Positions 32,826-42,044 of a stretch of DNA of 64,000 nt are shown in pieces. The number at the start of each line of letters is the position of its first letter. Positions within the stretch are counted from its first letter, which is position 1. This DNA comes from Rhodococcus ruber NBRC 15591 (GTDB taxonomy: Bacteria; Actinomycetota; Actinomycetes; Mycobacteriales; Mycobacteriaceae): NCBI RefSeq assembly GCF_001894945.1, contig NZ_BCXE01000025.1, positions 108,422 to 172,421 of the forward strand, written 5' to 3'. The notes beneath the pieces are model-generated. The model was not told the DNA's origin, did no database searches, and saw only the letters and a program-made list of their open reading frames with translations. The position numbers and the translations under genes were made by a program.

Positions 32826-33506
32826 ATGACGCACTGGCCCGATCGACCGATCTGCGCGTTCGACCTCGAGACCACCGACCGCGATCCGCGGGTCGCGCGC
32901 ATCGTGACTGCGTCCGTCGTCGTCCTCGACGGCGACACCGTCTCGTCGCGGACGTGGCTGCTCGATCCGGGCATCGAGATCTCGGAGGAGACGGCGGCGA
33001 TCCACGGCGTGACCACGGAGCGGGCGCGCGCCGAGGGCCTCGAGTACACGGCCGGCTACACCCAGATCCGCGAGGCGCTGTGCGAGGCGTGGGTCCGCGA
33101 TCACATCGTCGTGGCGTTCAACGCCAGTTACGACCTCACGGTGGTCGACGCCGAGGGCCGCCGGCTGGGCCTGCCGGGACTCGAGACGGGCCTGGTGTTC
33201 GACCCGTACGTCGTCGACCGCGAGATGGACCGCGACCGCGAGGGCAGCCGCACCCTGCAGTCGGTCTGCGATGCGTACGGCATCGCGCTGACCGCCGCGC
33301 ATCAGGCCGAGGCGGACGCCCTCGCGGCGGGGCAACTGGCGCGGGCGCTGTGCATCCGCTTCCCGCAGCTCGCCGACCTGGACATCATGACGGACCAGGC
33401 GGCCTGGCACGCGGAGCGGCAACGCACGTTCGCCGAGTATCTCGCGGGTCTCGGGCGCGACGTGTCGGATGTGGACCCGCAGTGGCCCATTCGCGGTATC
33501 GCTTGA
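32826..33506 (+). CDS. DnaQ-type 3'-5' exonuclease (DEDDh)
   Basis: A 226-residue exonuclease-fold protein. Exo I is FDLETTD, Exo II is AFNASYDLTVVD, and Exo III has the HQAEADALAAG segment with the catalytic His and Asp. It may act as a proofreading subunit-like or RNase T-like nuclease. Mycobacterial genomes carry similar stand-alone DNA polymerase III epsilon-like proteins. No other domain is present. Confidence 0.9.
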   Translation: MTHWPDRPICAFDLETTDRDPRVARIVTASVVVLDGDTVSSRTWLLDPGIEISEETAAIHGVTTERARAEGLEYTAGYTQIREALCEAWVRDHIVVAFNASYDLTVVDAEGRRLGLPGLETGLVFDPYVVDREMDRDREGSRTLQSVCDAYGIALTAAHQAEADALAAGQLARALCIRFPQLADLDIMTDQAAWHAERQRTFAEYLAGLGRDVSDVDPQWPIRGIA

Positions 33507-33561
33507 GAGCTGTTGCCGCGCCCGGGTTTCGACGTCGACCCTCACGACACCGCCCGGCGGG

Positions 33562-33614
33562 GCGACCGAATGTCACATCGCATCGATGTAGTCGACCGAA
33601 TGTGACATTCGGCC
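33562..33614. repeat. 53-bp palindromic gene-end element, copy 3
   Basis: Arms GACCGAATGTCACAT and TGTGACATTCGGCC around a variable centre, matching the copies at 18873 and 22260 in length and arms. It lies between the convergent exonuclease and rtcB genes, 56 bp after one stop and 15 bp before the other. Confidence 0.85.
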
Positions 33615-33628
33615 CAGGGCGGGGGTGC

Positions 33629-35050
33629 TTACCCCTTGACGACGCCGAGCGGCACGAGCCGTGCGACCCGACGGGCCAGACCGGCCCGCTCGCTCACCTC
33701 CGTGACCGCGTCGATGTCCTTGTACGCCTGCGGCTTCTCCTCGGCCAGTCCCCGCCACGAACTCCCCCGCACGAGCACGCCGTGGGACTCGAGCGCGTCG
33801 CGTACCGCCCGGCCGTCGGTGTGTCGAGCGGCGCGGTGCCGGCTCTGCACCCGGCCGGCCCCGTGCGCGGTGGAGAAGAACGCCGGGTTCCCGGCGACAC
33901 CGGCGAGCACGTACGAGGCGGTGCCCATCGTGCCGGGAATGAGCACGGGCTGACCGACGTCCGCCAGGTCCTCGGGGACGTCGGGATGGCGGGGCGGCAG
34001 TGATCGCGTCGCGCCTTTGCGGTGCACGCACAGGGTGCGGACCTGCCCGTCCACCTCGTGCCGCTCGATCTTCGCCAGGTTGTGCGAGACGTCGTAGAGG
34101 AGGTCGAGAGTGGTACCGGCCGTGTCCTCGAAGACCCGGCGGGTCGCCTCGGTGAGCAACTGCCGGTTGGCCCGGCCGTAGTTGGCCGCCGCCACCATCG
34201 CCCCGAGATACGCCTCCCCCTCCGGTGACCGGACCGGCACGCACGCCAGCTGTCGGTCGGGAACGTGAATCTCGTAGCGGCCCATCGCCTTCTCCATCTC
34301 ACGTACGTGGTCGGTGCAGATCTGGTGGCCGAGACCGCGGGACCCGCAGTGGATCATCACGCACACCGTGCCCACGTCGAGACCCATCGGCCGGGCAACG
34401 GCCGGGTCGAAGACCTGCTCGACGGCCTGCACCTCGAGGAAGTGGTTGCCCGACCCCAGGCTGCCGAGCTGACCGAGGCCCCGCTCGACGGCCCGGTCGC
34501 TCACCGCGGCCGAGTCGGCGCCGGCCAACACGCCCCGGTCCTCACACCGCTCGAGATCGCGGACGACACCGTGCCCCTGGTCCACCGCGAACCGGGCGCC
34601 GCCCTCGAGCACCCTATGCAGCACGCTGCGGTTCGGCAGCTCCCACACGCCCCGGGTCTGCATGCCACGGGGCACGACGTGACCGAGCCGGTCCATCAGC
34701 AGCCCGAGGCGCGGCGCGAGCGCGGACCGGTCGGCGTCACGCGCGATCAGCAGCCGCACGCCGCACGAGATGTCGAAGCCCACCCCACCGGGAGAGACGA
34801 CGCCGCCGTCGTCGATGTCCGTCGCCGCAACTCCACCGATGGGAAAGCCGTAACCCCAGTGCACGTCCGGCATGGCGAACGACGCGGTGACGATTCCCGG
34901 CAGGGTCGCGACGTTCGCGACCTGGGTCAGCGCCTCGTCTCCTTCCGCGGCGGGAAGCAGGGACCGGGCCGCGAAGACGATCCCGGGTACGCGCATCGCG
35001 CCGGTCCGGTCGATCCGGAACCGGTACTGGGTCTCCTCGACGATCCTCAT
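33629..35050 (-). CDS. rtcB: RtcB-type RNA ligase
   Basis: A 473-residue RtcB. It has the Mn-binding and guanylylation residues typical of the family: [52 protein letters not shown] and the HGAGR motif carrying the histidine that is guanylylated. The start is ATG 35050. RtcB joins 2',3'-cyclic phosphate or 3'-phosphate RNA ends to 5'-OH ends, in repair of cleaved tRNA or rRNA. It is divergent from the archease gene, its activating partner. Confidence 0.93.
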   Translation of the reverse strand: MRIVEETQYRFRIDRTGAMRVPGIVFAARSLLPAAEGDEALTQVANVATLPGIVTASFAMPDVHWGYGFPIGGVAATDIDDGGVVSPGGVGFDISCGVRLLIARDADRSALAPRLGLLMDRLGHVVPRGMQTRGVWELPNRSVLHRVLEGGARFAVDQGHGVVRDLERCEDRGVLAGADSAAVSDRAVERGLGQLGSLGSGNHFLEVQAVEQVFDPAVARPMGLDVGTVCVMIHCGSRGLGHQICTDHVREMEKAMGRYEIHVPDRQLACVPVRSPEGEAYLGAMVAAANYGRANRQLLTEATRRVFEDTAGTTLDLLYDVSHNLAKIERHEVDGQVRTLCVHRKGATRSLPPRHPDVPEDLADVGQPVLIPGTMGTASYVLAGVAGNPAFFSTAHGAGRVQSRHRAARHTDGRAVRDALESHGVLVRGSSWRGLAEEKPQAYKDIDAVTEVSERAGLARRVARLVPLGVVKG

Positions 35051-35101
35051 CACTGTCCGATCCGGGGCGGAGAACGCGGCGTCGGCGGCTTCGTTCCACC
35101 A

Positions 35102-35107
35102 TAGAAT
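35102..35107 (+). promoter_or_regulatory. -10 element TAGAAT, leaderless promoter for archease
   Basis: TAGAAT lies five bases before the ATG at 35113, the spacing expected if transcription starts at or next to the start codon. Leaderless mRNAs are common in this bacterial order. Confidence 0.5.
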
Positions 35108-35112
35108 CTGCA

Positions 35113-35553
35113 ATGCCCGCTGCACAGGAGCGCGTCATGAACGAAAGCGGATACCGGTCGGTGCCGCACACGGCGGACCTGCGCATCGAGGCGTGGGCAC
35201 CCACCCGTGACGAGTGCATCGCGCAGGCGGTGCACGGCGCCGTCGCGAGCTTCGCGGAAACCTCCTCCGCCGGGCCGGTCCGGGTGCGCACCCGCCGGCT
35301 GACAGCCGACGGCGACGAGGACCTGCTCGTCGCGGTACTCGACGAGATCGTCTACCTGCTCGACGCGGCCGGGGAGGTCCCGGTCGATGTGGCCGTCGAC
35401 TCCGGTGCCGGCACGGCGGAAGTGCGGTTCTCGATGGCCGACGTCGCCTCGGTCACACAGGTGGGTGCGGTCCCGAAGGCCGTGTCGCTGCACGGGCTGC
35501 GCCTCGAGCGCGGACCGGGAGGATGGTCGTGTTCGGTGACGCTGGATGTGTGA
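35113..35553 (+). CDS. Archease
   Basis: A 146-residue archease that speeds RtcB guanylylation and turnover. Visible features are [12 protein letters not shown] near the N-terminus, the [17 protein letters not shown] helix and the [17 protein letters not shown]-terminal segment. Conserved acidic residues bind metal at the interface. Two starts compete: ATG 35113 (leaderless, from TAGAAT) and ATG 35137 (138 residues, AGGAG seven bases upstream). It is divergent from rtcB, so the pair shares a 62-bp promoter region. Confidence 0.9.
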   Translation: MPAAQERVMNESGYRSVPHTADLRIEAWAPTRDECIAQAVHGAVASFAETSSAGPVRVRTRRLTADGDEDLLVAVLDEIVYLLDAAGEVPVDVAVDSGAGTAEVRFSMADVASVTQVGAVPKAVSLHGLRLERGPGGWSCSVTLDV

Positions 35554-35700
35554 ACCGGCGCCGCACACGCGGTCCCTGTTGCGGCGCGCCGCGCAGGCGA
35601 CCGTGGGGGTGTTCCCGCCTGGGATCTTCCACTGTAGACGGCCGGAACTGCCGGCTGGGGCGGGCCCCGGACAGTCGGCGAGATGCGACGAGCGGTGGCG

Positions 35701-35805
35701 CTACATCGGCATGTTCATCATGGGCATCCCACCCATCTCGTGGAGCCACATCATCAGCTGGTGCAGCAGGGTGTGCGCTTGGTCCATCATGCCCATCATG
35801 TTCAC
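35701..35805 (-). CDS. Met-rich 34-residue peptide, candidate copper-binding micro-protein
   Basis: A GTG start behind AGGAAAGG opens 35 codons. The product has twelve internal methionines and three histidines in 34 residues (MMGMM near the start, LMMWLHEM in the middle, GGMPMMNMPM at the end). There is no signal peptide; the middle could form an amphipathic helix. MxM and MMxM clusters bind Cu(I). A CopR-type box lies 101 bp upstream and a likely -10 (GATAGT, 35860-35855) lies between. It resembles no known metallothionein, which use Cys. Translation from ATG at codon 3 is also possible. Confidence 0.6.
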   Translation of the reverse strand: MNMMGMMDQAHTLLHQLMMWLHEMGGMPMMNMPM

Positions 35806-35843
35806 GGCCGTGACCTTTCCTGGAGCCGAGTAGTCCTCGGGGA

Positions 35844-35876
35844 GGGATCGTCCCACTATCGCCCGCCGACGATCCC
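35844..35876. promoter_or_regulatory. Inverted repeat spanning the -10 region of the Met-rich peptide gene
   Basis: GGGATCGTC (35844-35852) and GACGATCCC (35868-35876) are perfect inverted 9-mers 15 bp apart, with the candidate -10 between them. It may be an operator for a second regulator or an RNA hairpin. Confidence 0.4.
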
Positions 35877-35905
35877 GATGTGCCGCCTCGAGTGCGAGAT
35901 CCGGG

Positions 35906-35923
35906 ATCTTCAACAGATCTTCA
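35906..35923 (-). promoter_or_regulatory. CopR-type box (TGAAGAT-N4-TGAAGAT)
   Basis: On the minus strand two TGAAGAT half-sites start 11 bp apart (CTGT between). It lies between the M23 peptidase stop and the Met-rich peptide gene, both read leftward, so it best fits control of the latter. Confidence 0.7.
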
Positions 35924-35984
35924 CGGGATCTCGACCATCGGGGTCCCGGCACGGCAGGAGGAGGTGCGGTTGCCCGCTCGGAGG

Positions 35985-36995
35985 TCAGTCCGCAGCGATG
36001 AGGGGGGTGCCGCGGTCGGCCAGCCACTGCGCCGGGTCGGTCTTGGCGCCGGAGGGGTCTTCGACCTCGAAGTGCAAGTGGGGTCCGGTGGAGTTGCCGC
36101 GATCTCCGATGGTGGCGATCTTCTGCCCGGCTTCGACTCGTTGCCCGACCTTCACCAGGTTGGCGTTGTTGTGGCCGTAAGTGGTCACCGTGCCGTCGTC
36201 GTGCCGGATGCGTACCCACAACCCGTAACCCTGTGCCGGTCCGGCGCTGACGACCTCTCCGTCGGCGACGGCGACGATCGGTGCGACCATGGTGTTGGCG
36301 ATGTCGATGCCTCCGTGTCCGCGCCCGTCACCGAAGGTGGAGGTGATCACCCCGGCGGTCGGGGCGACGGGCCGGCCGGTCCCACCCCAACGCCCGCCCT
36401 CGGCCGGGCGCGGCGGGGTAGGGCTTGCCGGTGCGGCGCCGGGGTCTTCCAGCCGGGTGGCGCCCTCGTTCCCGGGGGCCGTATCGGGTGCGCCCGCAGC
36501 CGGCGCATCGTCTTCCTCGGGTGGCGTCCCGGGCTCCGGTGCCGGGGGGCCGTGACGACCCGGTGCCGTAGGTGTACCGGGGTCGGCGGCCAACGCTGCC
36601 AGCAGACGCGGAGCGTTGCTGTAATCCAGTCCGGCCAGTTCGGTGCGGCACACCGACAACAGGCTTGCCCCGGTGCCCTGGGCGCTCCATCGGGCCGCGC
36701 AGCCGGCCAGGGACTGCAGGGTGGCGACCGTGTCGTCGAGTGCGCCGTTGTCCCGGGCGGCGCGCACGCCGGCGGCGGCGATGTTCGCCACCGTCTGCCA
36801 TCGAGCGGGATCGACCACCTGCCCGGCCGGGTCGGCTCCGGTGATGGTCAGCGCATCGGCCACGGACGCCGCCACCGGCTCCGGTGACAGATGCGTCGCT
36901 CCGGCCGTCGGGGCCGTGAGCAACGGGACCGTCAGTCCCGCCGTCGACGCTCCCAGGATCAACGCGGCCCACCGGCCGCTGTGCGTGCGGTGCAT
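35985..36995 (-). CDS. Secreted M23-family metallopeptidase
   Basis: A 336-residue exported protein. A signal peptide (WAALILGASTAGLTVPLL, cleavage near AGA) is followed by a helical region with two cysteines (LAGCAARW, LLSVCRTEL), a Pro/Ala/Asp-rich linker and a C-terminal LytM/M23 domain. The zinc ligands are visible in HGGIDIA and HLHFEV. Such enzymes cut peptidoglycan cross-bridges or act as activators. ATG 36995 lies behind GGAGG. It is at the left side of the copper region; such peptidases recur in metal islands, but the reason is unclear. A TTGACA-like -35 lies at 37058-37053. Confidence 0.88.
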   Translation of the reverse strand: MHRTHSGRWAALILGASTAGLTVPLLTAPTAGATHLSPEPVAASVADALTITGADPAGQVVDPARWQTVANIAAAGVRAARDNGALDDTVATLQSLAGCAARWSAQGTGASLLSVCRTELAGLDYSNAPRLLAALAADPGTPTAPGRHGPPAPEPGTPPEEDDAPAAGAPDTAPGNEGATRLEDPGAAPASPTPPRPAEGGRWGGTGRPVAPTAGVITSTFGDGRGHGGIDIANTMVAPIVAVADGEVVSAGPAQGYGLWVRIRHDDGTVTTYGHNNANLVKVGQRVEAGQKIATIGDRGNSTGPHLHFEVEDPSGAKTDPAQWLADRGTPLIAAD

Positions 36996-37216
36996 GGCAC
37001 TTCCTCCCGCCGCCTCACGAGAAATGTCCGATTGGAGAGGTATATGGGGGTTTGTCAAGGCGACACACCGTAACGCTAGTGCACTTTCATCACTTGTGTC
37101 TCTGTAATCGCATCCTCACCCACTGACCCAGCAGTGTCGGAGCGGGTGCCGAAACGGGGCGACGGGATGTACGGTCGGCCGGGTCGCCGGTGCTGCACTG
37201 CTACAGTCGGGAAGTT

Positions 37217-37627
37217 GTGACGGCCCGATCGACTTCTCCGCCCCTGCGGACCGCGGTCGCATTGGTCGTCCTCTACCTTCTCGGCTACACCCTGGTGCAG
37301 TGCGGTCTCACCGTGGCGGACGGCCATCATCACGACGATGTGCACGTGAGTGCGACCGCGCAACCCGGTGCGGAAACGGCGCCCGGGCATGCCCATGTCG
37401 ATCACGACTCGTCCGGCCTCGATCCTCACCACGATCAACTGTTCCTCGGCCCTCGTGCGGACAACGCCGGGCGTCCGATCGCGGTGGTCACGGTGGTCGC
37501 GGTGGTGGTTACGGCCGCGATCGCCCGGCGGCACGCCCCGACCCTGTCGCGGGCCCCGCCACCGGCGCCCGCCCCGGCCCGCAGCGGCCGGGCGATCCTC
37601 GACGAACTCTGTATCAGCAGGTGCTGA
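37217..37627 (+). CDS. His-rich membrane protein
   Basis: A 136-residue protein with a first membrane helix (TAVALVVLYLLGYTLVQCGL), an extracytoplasmic loop rich in His and Asp (DGHHHDDVH, GHAHVDHD, DPHHDQ), a second helix (PIAVVTVVAVVVTAAIA) and a Pro-rich tail ending CISRC. The loop is a likely metal-binding site for Cu or Zn. The start is taken at GTG 37217; a TACAGT ten bases upstream suggests a leaderless message. No family assigned. It heads a rightward group with the cysteine-synthase-like gene. Confidence 0.7.
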   Translation: MTARSTSPPLRTAVALVVLYLLGYTLVQCGLTVADGHHHDDVHVSATAQPGAETAPGHAHVDHDSSGLDPHHDQLFLGPRADNAGRPIAVVTVVAVVVTAAIARRHAPTLSRAPPPAPAPARSGRAILDELCISRC

Positions 37628-37724
37628 TCGGCAGCGGACCGGCCGCAGGGACCCCCTGTCGGCCCGTCTCGTGCTGCCCATCGCATCGTGCGCTCATTGC
37701 GCGCCACCACAGAGATGACTCGTC

Positions 37725-38840
37725 ATGAACAGTGCTGTCTTCCCCGTTTCCACTCCGCCGCAATCGTCGGCTCGGCTGTTGACCTCTGCCCCGTGCTGCC
37801 CGGAGCCGACCACCATGGTCGGCAACACGCCGGTGCTGTGGATCGGTGAACCCTTCGCCGATGCCGGCGCCGGGTTCTGGGCCAAGCTCGAAGGGAACAA
37901 CCCGGGCGGCATGAAGGACCGCCCCGCCCTGCACATGGTCGAACGCGCCCGCAGCCGGGGCGAGCTGGCCCCCGGGGCCCGCATCATCGAGTCGAGCAGC
38001 GGCACTCTCGGACTCGGCCTGGCGCTGGCCGGCATCGTCCACGGTCACCCGGTGACCGTGGTCACCGACCCCGGTCTCGAACCGATCATCCGTCGCATGC
38101 TCGCCGCCTATGGTGCCGACGTGGAGCTCGTCACCGAACCGCACCCGACCGGCGGATGGCAACAAGCCCGGCGGGACCGGGTGCGTCAGCTGCTCGAGGC
38201 CCACCCCGGCTCCTGGTGCCCGGATCAGTACAACAACCCCGACAACGTCGAGGCCTACCAGTCACTGGCCCTGGAACTGCTCGGCCAGCTCGGTCGCGTG
38301 GACATACTCGTCTGCTCGGTCGGTACCGGTGGGCATTCGGCCGGCATCGCCCGGGTGCTGCGCCAGTTCTGCCCCCAGTTGAAACTGGTGGGCGTCGACA
38401 CCGTCGGCTCGGCCCTGTTCGGCCAGCCGGTCACCTCCCGCCTGATGCGCGGGTTGGGCTCGAGCATCCATCCGGGCAATATCGACTACGGCGCGTTCGA
38501 CGAGGTGCACTGGGTCGCTCCGCGGGAAGCGGTGTGGTCGTGCCGCACCCTGGCCGCCACTCACCACGCCAGCGGGGGCTGGAGTGTGGGGGCGGTCGCC
38601 CTGGCCGCCGGCTGGCTCGCCCGCACCCACGCCCCCGACCTTCGGATCGCCGCGATCTTCCCCGACGGCCCCCAGCGGTACTTCGACACCGTCTACAACG
38701 ACGACTTCTGCGCCGAGCACGGCCTGCTGGACGGACCGGCGCCGACCGAACCGATGACCATCGACCATCCCACCGACCGCGTCGTACGCTCGTGGACGCG
38801 GTGCGCCACCGTCGTCGACCCCGCGGAGTTGCGGTCGTGA
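37725..38840 (+). CDS. PLP-dependent cysteine synthase-like enzyme
   Basis: A 371-residue fold-type II PLP enzyme. The PLP lysine is in GGMKDRPAL. The substrate loop reads SSSGTLG where CysK/CysM have TSGNTG, so the usual Asn is replaced. GTGGHS is the phosphate-binding glycine loop. An N-terminal extension carries a Cys-Cys pair (APCCPEP). The altered loop argues for a substrate other than O-acetylserine plus sulfide, as in SbnA-type enzymes of metallophore synthesis. Its stop overlaps the MFS gene start as GTGA. Options: amino-acid metallophore synthesis, or sulfur supply in copper stress. Confidence 0.8.
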   Translation: MNSAVFPVSTPPQSSARLLTSAPCCPEPTTMVGNTPVLWIGEPFADAGAGFWAKLEGNNPGGMKDRPALHMVERARSRGELAPGARIIESSSGTLGLGLALAGIVHGHPVTVVTDPGLEPIIRRMLAAYGADVELVTEPHPTGGWQQARRDRVRQLLEAHPGSWCPDQYNNPDNVEAYQSLALELLGQLGRVDILVCSVGTGGHSAGIARVLRQFCPQLKLVGVDTVGSALFGQPVTSRLMRGLGSSIHPGNIDYGAFDEVHWVAPREAVWSCRTLAATHHASGGWSVGAVALAAGWLARTHAPDLRIAAIFPDGPQRYFDTVYNDDFCAEHGLLDGPAPTEPMTIDHPTDRVVRSWTRCATVVDPAELRS

Positions 38841-40126
38841 AGGCGCTGATCACCCGATTCCGCAGTTTCGACCGCCCCAGCCAGGTGCTGATGGTCAACC
38901 AGTTCTCCATCAACGTCGGCTTCTACATGCTCATGCCGTACCTGGCGAGCTACCTGGCCGGACCGCTCGGATTGGCAGCCTGGGCCGTCGGGTTGGTGCT
39001 GGGGGTGCGCAACTTCTCCCAGCAGGGCATGTTCCTGGTGGGCGGCACCCTGGCCGACCGGCTGGGTTACAAGCCGCTCATCGTCGCCGGTTGCCTGCTA
39101 CGGACCGCAGGGTTCGTGCTGCTCGCCGCCGTCGACTCGCTGCCGGCGGTGCTGGTGGCCGCAGCAGCCACCGGATTCGCCGGCGCGTTGTTCAACCCCG
39201 CGGTGCGGGCATACCTGGCCGCAGACGCCGGGCCCCGCCGCGTCGAGGCCTTCGCGGTGTTCAACGTCTTCTACCAGGCCGGGATCCTGCTCGGTCCGCT
39301 GGTCGGTCTGGCGTTGACCGCGGTGGACTTCCGGATCACCGCGCTGGTGGCAGCGGCGGTATTCGCGGCGCTGACGCTGACGCAGATCCGAGCGCTGCCG
39401 GCGCAGACCGTCGAGGCCACTACCCCTGCCGGACCCCGCCCCTCGATACTCGACGACTGGCGCACGGTGGTGACCAACAGGTCGTTCGTGCTGTTCGCGG
39501 CGGCGATGATCGGCTCGTACGTTCTCTCGTTCCAGGTGTATCTGGCCCTGCCGCTGCAGGCCGAGGTCGTCGCCCCGGACCAGGTATCGGCCACGGTGCT
39601 CGTGACCTCGCTGTTCGCGGTCTCCGGGCTGGTGGCGATCGCCGGGCAGCTACGTATCACTTCTTGGTGCGGCAACCGGTGGGGACCCGGACGCAGCCTG
39701 GCCGTCGGGATGGTGGTCATGGCGACCGCGTTCGTACCCGTAGCGGTGTTCTCTTCCCCCACTGGGACCGGCTGGGCGATGGCCGCGGGGGCGTTGGTGC
39801 TGTCGGCGGTGATCCTCTCCGTCGGTACGGCGGCGGTGTTCCCGTTCGAGATGGACACCGTCGTCGCACTCTCCGGGAACCGGCTTGTGGCCACCCACTA
39901 CGGGTTCTACAACACCGTCGTCGGGGTCGGCATCCTGCTGGGCAACCTCGGCACCGGGGCGGTGTTCGGGTGGGCCGCCGACGCCGGCCTGGAATGGCTG
40001 ATCTGGGTGCTGCTCACCGCGATCGGGATCGGGTGCGCGGCAGCGCTGTTTCTGCTCCACCGCACCGGCCGGCTCACCGCGCCACCCCCGACGCCGACCG
40101 ACGAGCAGGTCTCGGCCTCGGCATGA
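38837..40126 (+). CDS. MFS transporter coupled to the cysteine synthase-like gene
   Basis: A 429-residue major facilitator protein with twelve hydrophobic helices and a TM2-TM3 motif [12 protein letters not shown]. It resembles MdtH-type drug/solute exporters. The GTG start overlaps the preceding stop (GTGA), which implies linked function, such as export of the product of the PLP enzyme. After 48 bp a BNR-type lipoprotein gene follows. The direction of transport is inferred from family resemblance only. Confidence 0.85.
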   Translation: MKALITRFRSFDRPSQVLMVNQFSINVGFYMLMPYLASYLAGPLGLAAWAVGLVLGVRNFSQQGMFLVGGTLADRLGYKPLIVAGCLLRTAGFVLLAAVDSLPAVLVAAAATGFAGALFNPAVRAYLAADAGPRRVEAFAVFNVFYQAGILLGPLVGLALTAVDFRITALVAAAVFAALTLTQIRALPAQTVEATTPAGPRPSILDDWRTVVTNRSFVLFAAAMIGSYVLSFQVYLALPLQAEVVAPDQVSATVLVTSLFAVSGLVAIAGQLRITSWCGNRWGPGRSLAVGMVVMATAFVPVAVFSSPTGTGWAMAAGALVLSAVILSVGTAAVFPFEMDTVVALSGNRLVATHYGFYNTVVGVGILLGNLGTGAVFGWAADAGLEWLIWVLLTAIGIGCAAALFLLHRTGRLTAPPPTPTDEQVSASA

Positions 40127-40174
40127 TGCCCCCGCCGGCACCCTTTCGTCCGGCCCGAAGAGAGGAATCCCCGT

Positions 40175-41005
40175 ATGTCTGTGTCCCGCCTGCCGGGCGC
40201 CTTGTCGGCAATTGCCGCAGCCGCCTTGCTCGTGGCAGGGTGCTCGTCCCCCGACACCCGGAGCGCGGCGACCGCACCTCCCGGCGCTGTCGTCGCACCG
40301 CACGTTGCGTTGTCCCCGACGCTCGATCACGTGCACGGGCTGACCGTCGATTCCGCCGGCACTATCCTGGCCGGCACCCACAGCGGACTGGTCGCTCTCG
40401 CGCCGTCCGGCACCACCACCGAGGTCGGCACCTCCGACGACGACTTGATGGGGCTGGCCGGGGTGCCCGGCAGCGACGTCCTGGTCGCCTCGGGCCACCC
40501 GGGGCCGTCGAACCCCGGTCCGAACCCGCTGGGACTGCGCCGTAGCGACGACGGCGGGCGCACCTGGACCGATCGGTCCCTGGTCGGAGAGGTGGACTTT
40601 CATGCTCTGGCCACGGACGGCACGGTGGTGGTCGGTTTCGACGGCACCCGCGGGATCCGGGTATCCACCGACGCCGGCACCACCTGGAGCGCCGGTGCTC
40701 CCGTGGCGGCTGCGGCCCTGGCGCTGACCCCGGCCACGGTGTGGGCGATCACGCCGGCCGGGCTCGAGCGCAGCACCGACCTGGCACACACCTTCACCCC
40801 GGTCGAGGACACACCCGCCCTCGTGCTGCTCACCGGCACCGGCGACGGACTGTGGGGCATCGACACCGACGGCTACGCCTGGCGCAGCCGGGACGGAGCC
40901 GCCTGGGAGCAGCGGGTCTTCGTCGGGGCGGTGGAGGCGCTGACCGCCACAGGGTTCGACACCGCCTACGCCGCTACCGCCGAGGCCTTGTACACCCTGA
41001 CCTGA
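40175..41005 (+). CDS. BNR/sialidase-like beta-propeller lipoprotein (F510_1955 type)
   Basis: A 276-residue lipoprotein (lipobox VAGC). The mature part starts with DHVHGLTVDSAGTILAGTHSGL and has BNR/Asp-box repeats such as SDDGGRTWTDR, STDAGTTWSAG and SRDGAAWEQ. I recall this HVHGL-type propeller being annotated as F510_1955 glycosylhydrolase and recurring in copper clusters. Catalysis as a glycosidase is unproven; the His near the N-terminus may bind metal. AGAGAGGAA precedes the ATG. It ends before a strong terminator. Confidence 0.8.
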   Translation: MSVSRLPGALSAIAAAALLVAGCSSPDTRSAATAPPGAVVAPHVALSPTLDHVHGLTVDSAGTILAGTHSGLVALAPSGTTTEVGTSDDDLMGLAGVPGSDVLVASGHPGPSNPGPNPLGLRRSDDGGRTWTDRSLVGEVDFHALATDGTVVVGFDGTRGIRVSTDAGTTWSAGAPVAAAALALTPATVWAITPAGLERSTDLAHTFTPVEDTPALVLLTGTGDGLWGIDTDGYAWRSRDGAAWEQRVFVGAVEALTATGFDTAYAATAEALYTLT

Positions 41006-41039
41006 CGCGACCGGCCGCGCTGCGGCCCAGCAAACCGGT

Positions 41040-41069
41040 AAGGCCCGGCACACGTGTGTGCCGGGCCTT
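41040..41069. terminator. Strong bidirectional hairpin terminator
   Basis: AAGGCCCGGCACAC (41040-41053) and GTGTGCCGGGCCTT (41056-41069) form a perfect 14-bp stem with a two-base centre. It lies between convergent genes, 35 bp after one stop and 39 bp before the other. A-T pairs at the base give a short U-run on each side. Confidence 0.85.
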
Positions 41070-41107
41070 GCCGTGTCGGTCCCGCGAGCTCACCGACTCT
41101 CTCGTGA

Positions 41108-41821
41108 TCACAACGAGGACAGGATGTTCTCCATCGTCGCGATCTCCTGCTGCTGGGTCTCGGCGATGGTGCGGGCCATGGCCACCGCCTCGGGATTCTG
41201 CCCGGTATCGATCTCGGTCTGCGCCATTTCGATCGCGCCGCGGTGATGTTCGATCATCTGGGTCAGGAACAGGCGGGAGGCGTCGACGCCTTCCGCGTTC
41301 TGCAGCGCGGCCATGTCTTCGGCCGACATCATTCCGCTCATGCCGCCGCCCATCTGTCCGCCGCCGGGCATGGGGGTGGACTGCATGGGCATGTCGTGAC
41401 CGGGCATCTCCATGCCGGGTGACGACATGGGCATGTTCGGTGTGGTCATCGGCATGCTGGTCGTGCCCATGGGCATGGTGGGCTGCCCCCAGTCGGCGAG
41501 CCAGCTCTGCAGCTGTTCGATCTCCGGACCCTGGGCGGCCTTGATCTGCTGGGCGAGTTCGGTGACCCGTGGGTCGATGCCCTCCTTGGCCAGGATGACA
41601 TCGCTCATCTCGATGGCTTGGCTGTGGTGCGGAATCATCTGTTGGGCGAAGGTCACGTCGGCTTGGTTGTGGTCGGCGGCAGCCTCGGCGGAGGCACTCG
41701 CGGTCGCCGTCGCCGACGGGCTCGCCTGCGAGGCCTGATCGTTGCCGGAGTCGCTGCAGGCGGCCAGGGTGAGCGCCGCGGCAACTGCCACCGCGCCGGT
41801 GGCCAGGGACTTCTTCCTCAC
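41108..41821 (-). CDS. DUF305 lipoprotein with a Met-rich linker
   Basis: A 237-residue lipoprotein (lipobox LAAC). It has two DUF305 helical hairpins, each with the MI-HH-AIEM motif: MIPHHSQAIEM and MIEHHRGAIEM. The linker between is packed with methionine (TMPMGTTSMPMTTPNMPM, MPGHDMPM, GGMSGMM). DUF305 proteins such as CopM bind copper outside the membrane. Two GTG starts are close together; 41821 is chosen for its spacing from AAAGGA. A CopR-type box lies 224 bp upstream. Confidence 0.88.
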   Translation of the reverse strand: MRKKSLATGAVAVAAALTLAACSDSGNDQASQASPSATATASASAEAAADHNQADVTFAQQMIPHHSQAIEMSDVILAKEGIDPRVTELAQQIKAAQGPEIEQLQSWLADWGQPTMPMGTTSMPMTTPNMPMSSPGMEMPGHDMPMQSTPMPGGGQMGGGMSGMMSAEDMAALQNAEGVDASRLFLTQMIEHHRGAIEMAQTEIDTGQNPEAVAMARTIAETQQQEIATMENILSSL

Positions 41822-42044
41822 AAGCACATTCCTTTCCGTTGTGTACGCGCACCGGCAGGCCCCGCGGTGGCGATATCGCAAGCATCCCCTCACAGGGGAG
41901 GCGGCAAACCCGGTCCCGTTACGGGCCCCTCGTCGGGACGCGGACCACTGCGGGCGCCGGCGCTGCAGACCGGCCGGTGAGCCGGTGCACCTTGTTCGGA
42001 TCCGAGCCTGGCAGCTGCACCCGGTGGCAGCCCGGACCATTCTG

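Noticed and set aside
35630..35640. Another CopR-type half-site (GGGATCTTCC)
   Set aside because: Only one half resembles the motif; no second TGAAGA at 11-bp spacing.
37000..37080. CsoR/CueR-type operator upstream of the M23 peptidase
   Set aside because: The sequence has a run of G and a TTGACA, but no matching inverted half-sites.
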